From NCBI RefSeq assembly GCF_024741795.1, contig NZ_CP102950.1, positions 3,720,001-3,784,000 on the forward strand: a stretch of DNA of 64,000 bases, given 5' to 3'. The notes under the pieces were generated by a model, which saw nothing but the letters and a program-made list of their open reading frames with translations, was not told the DNA's origin and did not search any database. Below are positions 36,105 to 44,030 of this stretch, piece after piece. Origin of the DNA: Arthrobacter sp. CJ23. GTDB taxonomy: Bacteria > Actinomycetota > Actinomycetes > Actinomycetales > Micrococcaceae. Position 1 is the first letter of the stretch. Every line of letters begins with the position of its first letter. The position numbers and the translations under genes are program-made.

Positions 36105-37667
36105 TCAGTGGGTGCTGACGATGGCGATCGGCTCACCGGAGACGTCGTCGTGGAGCTGCTTCTTGTCGGCGATCCAGTAGTAGGTCACGGCGGCAAGGCC
36201 GGCACCGATGAACCAGGCGAACGGCGCTGCGGAGGCGAGGCCGGGGATGAAGGCGATGAGGATCGCGACGGCGGCGGCAGGAACCATGGCAATGATCGCC
36301 TTGGGGTTGACTCCGCGCTTGTAGAAGTAGGCGCCGGCCGGGTCCTCGGTGTAGAGCTCGGGGACATTGACCTTGCCGCGGCGCAGCAGCCAGTAGTCGG
36401 CCATGACCACGCCGAACAGCGGGCCGAGGAGGGCACCGAGACCGCCGAGGAAGTAGACGATGACCAGCGGGTTGTTGTAGAGGTTCCACGGCAGGATGAC
36501 CAGGCCGATGATGCCGCTGACCCAGGCTGCCCGGCGGAAGTTCAGGTGCTTGGGGAAGAGGTTGGTGAGGGCGTAGACCGGGGCCACGAAGTTGGCCATG
36601 AGGTTCACGGCGACCGTGAGGATGAGCAACGCCAGGCAGGCCAGGACAAGGAAGAGGGTGTTGGGGATGCTCTGGACGATGTCCGAGGGGCTTTCGATGA
36701 CGGTGCCGTTGATCTTGTACTGTCCGCCGGCCATGATGACCACGATGGCGCCGAAGACGAGCATGTTGATCGGGATGCCCCAGAAGTTGCCGCGGACCAC
36801 AGACTTCTTGGAGGTGGAGGAGCGGGTGAAGTCGCAGAAGTTCAGGACGAAGGTGCCGTAGATGGAGACCCACAGGGCGCCGCCTGCGAAGATGGTCAGC
36901 CACATGTCGCCGCCTTCCAGGCCCTTGATGCCGGACCACTGGATGGCTCCGCCTGCTTCGACGAAGACCCAGATGGCGAGGGCAGCCATGGTGACCAGGA
37001 TGATGGGGCCGGCGAAGGCCTCGTACTTGCGGATCATCTCCATGCCGAAGCTGACGATGACGAGCTGGATGATCCAGAGGGCCACGAAGGCGATCCAGCC
37101 CAGCGTGGACAGGCCAAGGATGGAGTTGCTGTCCAGGTCCTTGAGGCCGGGGGCCATAGCGACGAGCATGACGCGCAGCACCACGGAGGCAAGGTAGGTC
37201 TGGATGCCGAACCAGGCGACGGCGACGGCGCCTCGGATCAGGCTGGAGATCTGGGCTCCCCGGATGCCGAAGCTGATGCGGCTCATGACGGGGAAGGGAA
37301 CACCGGTCTTCTGTCCCATGAAGCCGGAGAAGTTCAGGAGGGCGAAGAGCAGCACGGCTCCGATGCCGAGGGCCACGAGGATCTGCCAGCCGCCGAGGCC
37401 GAGCGAGAAGAGTCCGATGGCGAACGCGTAGTTACCCAGGCTGTGGACGTCATTGGCCCAGAGGGTAAAGATGCTGTAACTGGTCCAGCGGCGCCCCGCG
37501 ATCTTGGTCGGGGCAAGGTCGAGGTTGTACAGGCTGGGGCTGATGGTACGGCCTGATGCTTCGGAAGCGATCTCGCAGAGGGCTGCACTGCCCACGGACG
37601 GGTGGGTACCCGCCACTGCCACATGTTCCGGAGTCTCAGTGACGCTGACTGGTGAGGTCTTCTGCAT
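36105..37667 (-). CDS. NCS1-family nucleobase/allantoin/hydantoin permease
   Basis: A 520-residue sodium- or proton-coupled symporter of the Mhp1/PucI type with 12 predicted spans. Conserved segments are the N-terminal PSLYNLDLAPTKIAGRRW, WFGIQTYL (substrate-site Trp and Gln), FGMEMIRKYE and LNFCDFTRSS. ATG 37667 follows GTGGAGATC; upstream starts lack a site. It heads an operon with the racemase-like and SDR genes. The perfect palindrome TTCCACATTGTGGAA lies 24 bases upstream, so the operon belongs to the purine/glyoxylate regulon. That favours allantoin or a related ureide as substrate. Confidence 0.9.
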   Translation of the reverse strand: MQKTSPVSVTETPEHVAVAGTHPSVGSAALCEIASEASGRTISPSLYNLDLAPTKIAGRRWTSYSIFTLWANDVHSLGNYAFAIGLFSLGLGGWQILVALGIGAVLLFALLNFSGFMGQKTGVPFPVMSRISFGIRGAQISSLIRGAVAVAWFGIQTYLASVVLRVMLVAMAPGLKDLDSNSILGLSTLGWIAFVALWIIQLVIVSFGMEMIRKYEAFAGPIILVTMAALAIWVFVEAGGAIQWSGIKGLEGGDMWLTIFAGGALWVSIYGTFVLNFCDFTRSSTSKKSVVRGNFWGIPINMLVFGAIVVIMAGGQYKINGTVIESPSDIVQSIPNTLFLVLACLALLILTVAVNLMANFVAPVYALTNLFPKHLNFRRAAWVSGIIGLVILPWNLYNNPLVIVYFLGGLGALLGPLFGVVMADYWLLRRGKVNVPELYTEDPAGAYFYKRGVNPKAIIAMVPAAAVAILIAFIPGLASAAPFAWFIGAGLAAVTYYWIADKKQLHDDVSGEPIAIVSTH

Positions 37668-37690
37668 CGTGGATCTCCACTTCGTACTGA

Positions 37691-37726
37691 TTCCACATTG
37701 TGGAATCAAGTTATTGAATAGTGAAA
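37691..37726. promoter_or_regulatory. Tandem operators upstream of the NCS1 permease
   Basis: TTCCACATTGTGGAA (37691-37705), a perfect palindrome extended to GATTCCAC-ATT-GTGGAATC, and TATTGAATAGTGAAA (37712-37726), starting 21 bp later. The second closely resembles TATTGTTATGTGGAA at 53677-53691. Confidence 0.75.
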
Positions 37727-37866
37727 TTACTTTATGATCCAGGTCACTCCCGCGTCAAGGGGGCATCTATCGGCCCCGGGGTCACAATCGGTCGATTGGC
37801 GCGCCGCGACCCTTCTTGCGCTTAGGGCGGGGCTGCCTTGTTGACGCTGCCCAAGTGTGCGGATAA

Positions 37867-37902
37867 TCTCGAATTACAGAATTTTATTCTCACAATACGA
37901 AA
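37867..37902. promoter_or_regulatory. Tandem operators upstream of aceE
   Basis: TCTCGAATTACAGAA (37867-37881) and TCTCACAATACGAAA (37888-37902), 21 bp apart. They overlap the inverted repeat AGAATTTT (37878-37885) / AAAATTCT (37900-37907), about 55 bases before the aceE start. The remainder of the 37668-37958 gap holds no other recognisable signal. Confidence 0.65.
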
Positions 37903-37958
37903 ATTCTTGAGCGCCCCACATAGCAAGCGCCCTGACATTCAATGAAGAGAGGTTGGAC

Positions 37959-40699
37959 GTGGCTGCAGGAGAAGAGACCTCCCATATCCTCAGCGGGTTG
38001 ACTGCCCAGCTGCCTGATCGTGATCCGGAAGAGACCGCGGAGTGGATCGAGTCCCTGGATGCGTTGATCCAGGAGCAGGGCACGGAGCGTGCCCAGTACA
38101 TCATGCGCAGCCTGCTGCAGCGGGCCGGTGCCCGTTCGGTGGGCGTGCCGATGGTGACCACCACGGACTACGTGAACACGATCCCGGTGGACCAGGAAGC
38201 GCCGTTCCCCGGGAACGAGGAGTACGAGCGCCGCTACCGGGCGTACATGCGCTGGAACGCGGCGGTCATGGTGCACCGGGCCCAGCGGGCCGACATCGGC
38301 GTGGGCGGGCACATCTCGACCTATGCCGGGGCCGCGACCCTGTACGAGGTCGGCTTCAACCACTTCTTCCGCGGCAAGGACCACGCCACGGGCGGGGACC
38401 AGGTCTTCTTCCAGGGCCATGCCTCCCCGGCATGTACGCCCGGGCGTTCATGGAGGGCCGGCTGACGGAGGAGGACCTGGACGGCTTCCGGCAGGAGAAG
38501 TCCAAGGAAGGCCACGCCCTGTCCTCCTACCCGCACCCGCGGCTGATGCCCGGGTTCTGGGAGTTCCCCACGGTGTCCATGGGCATCGGCCCGATGAACG
38601 CGATCTACCAGGCCCAGTCCAACCGCTACCTGGCCGACCGGGGCATCAAGGACACCTCCGGCCAGCAGGTCTGGGCGTTCCTGGGCGACGGCGAGATGGA
38701 CGAGCCCGAGTCCCGCGGCCTGCTCCAGCTCGCCGCGAACGAGAACCTGGACAACCTGAACTTCGTCATCAACTGCAACCTCCAGCGCCTGGACGGCCCG
38801 GTCCGGGGCAACGGCAAGATCATGCAGGAACTGGAGGCGTTCTTCCGCGGCGCGGGCTGGAACGTGATCAAGGTCGTCTGGGGCCGGGAGTGGGATGCCC
38901 TGCTCGAGAAGGACCAGGACGGCTCCCTGGTGCAGATCATGAACGAGACCGTGGACGGGGACTACCAGACCTACAAGGCCGAGTCCGGCGGCTTCGTCCG
39001 CGAGCACTTCTTCGGCAAGACCCCGCAGACCAAGGACATGGTCGCGGACCTGTCCGACGAGCAGATCTGGCAGCTCAAGCGCGGCGGCCACGACTACCGC
39101 AAGGTCTACGCCGCGTACAAGGCCGCCACCGAGTTCAAGGGCAAGCCCACCGTCATCCTCGCCAAGACCGTCAAGGGCTACGGCCTCGGACCCAGGTTTG
39201 AAGCGCGCAATGCCACGCACCAGATGAAGAAGCTCACCATCGAGGACCTGAAGGAATTCAGGGACTACCTCCGGATTCCGATTTCCGATGAGCAGCTGGA
39301 CGCGGATCCGTACCGCCCGCCGTACTACCACCCGGGCCCCGATGCACCAGAGATTGCCTACCTCCTCGACCGGAGGCGTGAGCTCGGTGGCTTCGTGCCG
39401 GAGCGCAGGCCCGGGCACACCGACGTCGAGCTTCCCGCCGCAAAGTCATATGAAACGGCAGCCCGTGGTTCGGGCAAGCAGCAGGCCGCCACCACCATGG
39501 CGTTTGTCAGGCTCCTGAAGGATCTCCTCCGCGACAAGAACTTCGGCCACCGGCTGGTCCCGATCGTTCCGGATGAGTCGCGGACCTTCGGGATGGACGC
39601 GTTCTTCCCCACCGCGAAGATCTACAACCCCAAGGGACAGAACTACCTCTCCGTGGACCGCGACCTCGTCCTGGCCTACAAGGAATCCCCCCTGGGCCAG
39701 CTCATCCACCCCGGCATCAACGAAGCCGGCGCCGTCGCGGCCTTCACCGCCGCCGGCACCGCCTACGCCACCCACGGCGAACCCCTGGTCCCGATCTACG
39801 TCTTCTACTCCATGTTCGGCTTCCAGCGCACCGGCGACGCCTTCTGGGCCGCCGCGGACCAGATGACCCGCGGCTTCATCATCGGCGCCACCGCAGGACG
39901 GACCACCCTCACCGGCGAAGGACTCCAGCACGCCGACGGCCACTCCCCCCTGCTCGCCTCCACCAACCCGGCCGTCCTCACCTACGACCCCGCCTACGGC
40001 TACGAAATCGGCCACATCATCCGCGACGGCCTCGAACGCATGTACGGGCCCGCCTCCGGAGACCGGAACCTCATGTACTACCTCACCGTGTACAACGAGC
40101 CGATCACCCAGCCCAAGGAGCCGGAGAACCTGGACCTGGAAGGCGTGCTCAAGGGCATCTACCTGCTGGCCCCGGCCAAGACCGAAGGCCCCCGCGCCCA
40201 GCTCCTGGCCTCCGGCGTGTCCGTGCCCTGGGCCCTGGACGCCCAGGCCATCCTCGCCAACGACTGGGGCGTCTCGGCCGACGTCTGGTCCGTGACCTCC
40301 TGGAACGAACTGCGCCGCGACGGCCTCGCCGCCGAGGAAGAGGCCTTCCTCAACCCCGGCGCCCCGGCCCGGACCCCCTTCGTGGCCCGGCAGCTCGCCG
40401 GCGCCACCGGACCCGTCGTGGCCGTCTCGGACTACATGAAGGCCGTCCCGGACCAGATCCGCCAGTTCCTCCCGAACGAGTTCGCCTCCCTCGGCGCGGA
40501 CGGCTTCGGCTTCTCCGACACCCGCCAGGCAGCCCGCCGCTTCTTCAAGAACGACACCCACTCCATCGTCGTGAAGACCCTGCAGCTCCTGGCCGCCAAG
40601 GGAGAGGTGGATTCCGGCGCCCCGGCGTACGCCATTGACCGCTACAAGCTGCTTGATGTCAACGCCGGCACCACCGGCGGCTCGGGCGGCGACGCCTAA
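37959..40699 (+). pseudogene. aceE: Pyruvate dehydrogenase E1 component (homodimeric), interrupted by a frameshift
   Basis: Together the two frames encode a full-length AceE of about 913 residues. The first frame runs from GTG 37959 (site AGAGAGG) to [19 protein letters not shown]. The second resumes with [20 protein letters not shown]. Around 38425-38431 TCCCCGGCATG would be TCCCCGGGCATG in the intact gene, so one G is missing. The thiamine-diphosphate motif [10 protein letters not shown]...NCN (about residue 242) and the transketolase-like C-terminal half are intact. Either a natural mutation or a read error is possible. AceE oxidises pyruvate to acetyl-CoA with E2/E3, which are not in this window. 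Upstream operators tie it to glyoxylate metabolism. Confidence 0.9.
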
Positions 40700-40727
40700 G
40701 CACCGGCCACGGCAAAGGCGTCCACAT

Positions 40728-40772
40728 GACAGTTGGCGGCAGTGTTCTTCGTGAACACTGCCGCCAACTGTC
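40728..40772. terminator. Two-way terminator after aceE
   Basis: A perfect 20-bp stem: GACAGTTGGCGGCAGTGTTC (40728-40747) and its complement (40753-40772), loop TTCGT. It resembles the hairpin at 56.60 kb in sequence as well as shape. Confidence 0.9.
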
Positions 40773-40796
40773 GTTTCGACGGGAAACCGACAGGAC

Positions 40797-40988
40797 TCAC
40801 GTGCCCAAATTCCGCCGATCCACTACGAATCCCGTTGCCGCATTTTCACGCACTGCGTTGATTCCCGCCACCACAGCGCTAATGCTGGGAAACCGGGGGG
40901 ACACCGCAACCAGGGTGCCGTCGTCGGCTGTCAGCCTGAACCGGAAAGTGTCTGTCCCTGCGTTGACGATTTCGAAACTGCCCGCCAT
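40797..40988 (-). CDS. YegP-type DUF1508 protein, single repeat
   Basis: A 63-residue one-unit DUF1508 protein. It has FEIVNAGTDTFRFRLTADDGTLVAVSPRF and a GINAVRENA segment, matching the beta-alpha unit that is often doubled in YegP. Its role is unknown. It is convergent with aceE across a shared terminator. The region up to the next gene (40989-41176) shows no further feature. Confidence 0.85.
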   Translation of the reverse strand: MAGSFEIVNAGTDTFRFRLTADDGTLVAVSPRFPSISAVVAGINAVRENAATGFVVDRRNLGT

Positions 40989-41176
40989 ATTTCTCTTTAC
41001 CCTCCACGCATCGTTGCACCAGAGCTGTCTTGCACAATTCCCTACAGACCCTAGCCGCCGATGGGGAGCTTCAAAAGGCTTACCGGCGGGTAATTTTCAA
41101 CCTTTTTCGGTAGAACTGGGACGATGGCGGGCCTGGAGCTAGAGACCCCGGAGAGACCCGCGGGTATGGTGAGTTC

Positions 41177-41785
41177 ATGAGCGATTCCAGCGTGGCCGCA
41201 ACCACCGGGGTGCTGCTCGCCGCGGGGGCCGGCACGCGGCTCGGCCGGGGTCCCAAGGCCCTGCTTCCTTTTCAGGGACGGACCCTTGTGGAGGTCCTCT
41301 CGGATGTACTGCTCGACGGCGGCTGCACCGACGTCGTGGTGGTGCTCGGTGCGGAAGCCGAACGGGTGCGCGCCACCGTGGACCTGGGCCAGCACCGCAC
41401 CGTGGAAAACACCGACTGGGCCAAGGGCATGGCAGGCTCCTTCCGTGCCGGAGTGGCAGCGGCCGCGAATGGCAGCAACGTCCTAGTGGCCCTCGTGGAC
41501 CAGCCGGGGCTCACCCCCGAGGCCGTGTCCAGGTTGCTCGAACGGCACCATCCCGGCCGCGTCACTGCCGCAGCCTACCCCGATGTTTCCGGCAAGCTGC
41601 ACCGCCGGCATCCCGTAATCATCGACGCCGGCCTCCGGGCCGAAGCGGCAGAAGCCGCCAACGGCGACACCGGAGCCCGCTCCTTCCTCAAGGCACACCC
41701 AGGGCTGGTTGACCTCGTCGATTGCAGCGATCTATGTTCCGGCGACGACCTCGACACCAAGGACCAGCTGCACCTGCTGGGCTGA
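41177..41785 (+). CDS. MobA/MocA-like nucleotidyltransferase for molybdenum cofactor
   Basis: A 202-residue NTP transferase. The signature VLLAAGAGTRLGRGPKALLPF binds the nucleotide and VALVDQPGL resembles the metal-binding VDQP of MocA. MocA makes molybdopterin cytosine dinucleotide, the cofactor form used by xanthine-dehydrogenase-family enzymes. The xanthine dehydrogenase genes lie 2.2 kb downstream on the opposite strand, which supports this role. The exact nucleotide (CTP rather than GTP) is inferred. Confidence 0.85.
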   Translation: MSDSSVAATTGVLLAAGAGTRLGRGPKALLPFQGRTLVEVLSDVLLDGGCTDVVVVLGAEAERVRATVDLGQHRTVENTDWAKGMAGSFRAGVAAAANGSNVLVALVDQPGLTPEAVSRLLERHHPGRVTAAAYPDVSGKLHRRHPVIIDAGLRAEAAEAANGDTGARSFLKAHPGLVDLVDCSDLCSGDDLDTKDQLHLLG

Positions 41786-41833
41786 GGCCTCACGGGGGCG
41801 CGCGGTCGGGGGACGTCAGGCGAAAGGTTTCAC

Positions 41834-43093
41834 ATGGTTGCGGCTCGCGTCTGCGGATCGCCCAAGCGGGCGGGCAGGTTGTTGGGCAGCGGCGCATTGC
41901 TGGCCGGCGTGTTCCTGGGCGGCTGCACCGGAGTACCGGAGCCTGCGCCGTTCCTGCCAAGCCCACCGCCGACGACGGCGACAGCACCGGCGGCGACAGC
42001 ACCGGCGTCGGGGTCGTCCTCCTTCCGCGAGCTGCAGGCGATGCTTGAGCTGTACAGCGGGGAAGTGCTCCAGGAGGGAGCGCCGGCCGTTCTGATCGAG
42101 GCGAAAGTGGGACGCGAGAAGTGGTCCCATGCGGCGGGCGTCAGGAGCCGCGACGGCGGCGTGCCCGTCCAAGCGGGCGATCCCGTGCAGGTGGGCGGCA
42201 TTACCCGGACCATGGTGGCGGTTTCCGTGCTGAAGCTCGTGGACGAGGGCCGGCTGGCGCTTGACGAACCCGTCGGCAGGCATCTGCCGGAGTTGGAGGG
42301 ACTCCTGCGGCCCCCCACGCCCGTTACAGTGCGCCAGCTCCTTGGCCACACCTCCGGCATGCCCGACTACTACGCTCCCCTGCTGGAATCGGCCCCGCTC
42401 GGGCAAGTACTGGCCACCCCGCTGACGCCGGAGAAGCGCCTGGCACTGGCCGGGACTGTCCCCTGGCAGCTGGGCGAGCCGCAGGGGTTCAGCTTTTCCC
42501 GCTCGGACTACGTGGCCCTGGGGCTGTTGGTGGAGCGGCTCCGCGGCCGGCCACTCGCCGACGTCCTCAGGGCCGACATTGTGGAGCCGCTGGGTCTTCG
42601 CTCCACGTCGATGATTGGCGACGGCCCGGCCCCGGCCAACCTCGTCCACGGCTACACGCTGGCCGACGGCGGGCTGGTGGACGTAGCGTACCCGGCCCTG
42701 CAGGACGGGTCCGCGTCCGACGGCATGATTTCCACCGTGGAGGACGTCAACACTTTCTACGCCGCGCTGCTGCGGGGCGAGCTGCTGTCTCCAGCCGGCC
42801 TCATTGAGATGAAAGGCCGCATCTACGCCGACTACGGCCTGGGCTTGGATCAATGGAACGACAGGTGTACCAACGGCTTTTACCATGGCCATTCCGGCGA
42901 CATGCCAGGCTACGGGGCGATCGCGATCAGCAGCGCCGACGGCCATCGCCAGCTCGCAATGTCGGTTGCTTACCCGCCATCGGCTGTGCCGGAGCGGTCC
43001 CATGCCATCGTGCTGGAGATGACCGTACTCGCTCAGCGCGCACTGAACGCAAGCTGCAGCTTCCAGTTCTGGTGGACACCTCCGGGCGATTAG
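41834..43093 (+). CDS. Serine beta-lactamase-fold lipoprotein lacking catalytic residues
   Basis: A 419-residue secreted protein with a lipoprotein signal (LLAGVFLGGC) and a Pro/Ala/Thr linker, then a beta-lactamase/class C penicillin-binding-like domain. Around the expected Ser-x-x-Lys (usually GSITKT) it reads VGGITRTMVAVSVL, so Ser is Gly and Lys is Arg. The Tyr-x-Asn motif (usually YSN) reads FSR in FSFSRSDYVALG. Structural motifs LLGHTSGMPDYY and GHSGDMPGYG are intact. It is probably a non-hydrolytic, perhaps muropeptide-binding, pseudo-enzyme. ATG 41834 follows GAAAGG. Confidence 0.85.
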   Translation: MVAARVCGSPKRAGRLLGSGALLAGVFLGGCTGVPEPAPFLPSPPPTTATAPAATAPASGSSSFRELQAMLELYSGEVLQEGAPAVLIEAKVGREKWSHAAGVRSRDGGVPVQAGDPVQVGGITRTMVAVSVLKLVDEGRLALDEPVGRHLPELEGLLRPPTPVTVRQLLGHTSGMPDYYAPLLESAPLGQVLATPLTPEKRLALAGTVPWQLGEPQGFSFSRSDYVALGLLVERLRGRPLADVLRADIVEPLGLRSTSMIGDGPAPANLVHGYTLADGGLVDVAYPALQDGSASDGMISTVEDVNTFYAALLRGELLSPAGLIEMKGRIYADYGLGLDQWNDRCTNGFYHGHSGDMPGYGAIAISSADGHRQLAMSVAYPPSAVPERSHAIVLEMTVLAQRALNASCSFQFWWTPPGD

Positions 43094-43237
43094 GGCTCTC
43101 TTGGGAGAAACGAAAGCTGCGGGTGCTGCTGGGTCTGCGGCTGCGCCGTGGCATGTCGGCGGCGCAGCACGGCCCACTGCTAGGCTCTGAGCATCCTGCA
43201 TGCATTTGCTGCACGGACTCGTTGGGGGGAACTGGTT

Positions 43238-43396
43238 TTGGTGTCATTCGGGCTTTTTGGGATTCTCTACGCCATCGTCGTATCGGTCATTGCCGTACTC
43301 GCTGTGTACGCCTTGGTCCTGCTCGTGATTTTTCTGCGCCTCCGCATCAAGGAACTGAAAGCAGCACAGCACCCTGGAGCTGAAGACTCCCGCTGA
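43238..43396 (+). CDS. Small single-span membrane protein
   Basis: A 51-52-residue product starting at TTG 43238 or GTG 43241, with GGGGGA upstream. It reads VSFGLFGILYAIVVSVIAVL then a basic turn (RLRIKELK) and a short charged tail, i.e. one membrane helix with the tail inside the cell. The function is unknown. It could be a small regulatory or scaffold peptide of the neighbouring lipoprotein. Confidence 0.55.
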   Translation: MVSFGLFGILYAIVVSVIAVLAVYALVLLVIFLRLRIKELKAAQHPGAEDSR

Positions 43397-43451
43397 AGTG
43401 CTCCCTCCCGCGGTTCCTTGGAGATCCGCGCGGGCCGGTAGATTATGGCCC

Positions 43452-43940
43452 ATGATTCTCATTGACCGCGATGACCCCACGCGCGGGGACGTCCACCAGC
43501 TCCTGAGTGAACACCTCGCGGATATGTTCGCCACCTCGCCGGCCGAAAGTGTGCACGCCCTGGACCCGTCGGCGCTGTCCGGACCGTCGATCACCTTCTG
43601 GACGGCCCGCGAGGACGGCGAGCTCCTGGGATGCGGCGCGCTCAAGGAACTCGGGTCCGGGCAGGATGGGGCGGGTCAGGACAAAACCAAGCACGGCGAA
43701 ATCAAGTCCATGCGCACCACGGAAAGTGCCCGCGGGCGCGGCGTCGCCAGCCTCATGCTCAACCACATCCTGGAGGACGCCCGAAGCCGGGGCTTCGGGC
43801 GCATCTGTCTTGAAACCGGAACAGAGGAGTACTTCGCTCCTGCGCGGCGGCTGTACGAACGGCACGGCTTCGCCGAGTGCCCGCCCTTCGCGGATTATGC
43901 CCTGGACCCCAACAGCGTCTTCATGGAACTCCGCCTCTGA
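43452..43940 (+). CDS. GNAT-family N-acetyltransferase
   Basis: A 162-residue acetyltransferase. The acetyl-CoA loop is RTTESARGRGVASLMLNHILEDARSRG and the C-terminal strand FAPARRLYERHGFAEC is typical of the YjaB/PanM-like putative acetyltransferases. It lacks a strong ribosome binding site; ATG 43452 gives the natural N-terminus MILIDRDD. The substrate is unknown. A palindromic repeat follows its stop. Confidence 0.85.
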   Translation: MILIDRDDPTRGDVHQLLSEHLADMFATSPAESVHALDPSALSGPSITFWTAREDGELLGCGALKELGSGQDGAGQDKTKHGEIKSMRTTESARGRGVASLMLNHILEDARSRGFGRICLETGTEEYFAPARRLYERHGFAECPPFADYALDPNSVFMELRL

Positions 43941-43952
43941 GCCATGACCTGG

Positions 43953-44018
43953 CCCATGTAGGTAGCAGCATCTGTCGTTTTGAAGGCTCAAAACGACAGT
44001 TACTGCTACCTAGTTGGG
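43953..44018. repeat. Palindromic repeat, copy 2 (CCCAACT family)
   Basis: TAGGTAGCAG (43959-43968) pairs with CTGCTACCTA (44003-44012), and CTGTCGTTTT (43972-43981) with AAAACGACAG (43990-43999). The loop core is TTGAAGGCTCA and the edges are CCCAT...GTTGGG. It lies between the convergent GNAT and xanthine dehydrogenase genes and is nearly the same as the copy at 6.62 kb. Confidence 0.85.
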
Positions 44019-44030
44019 ATTGGGCAGCCC

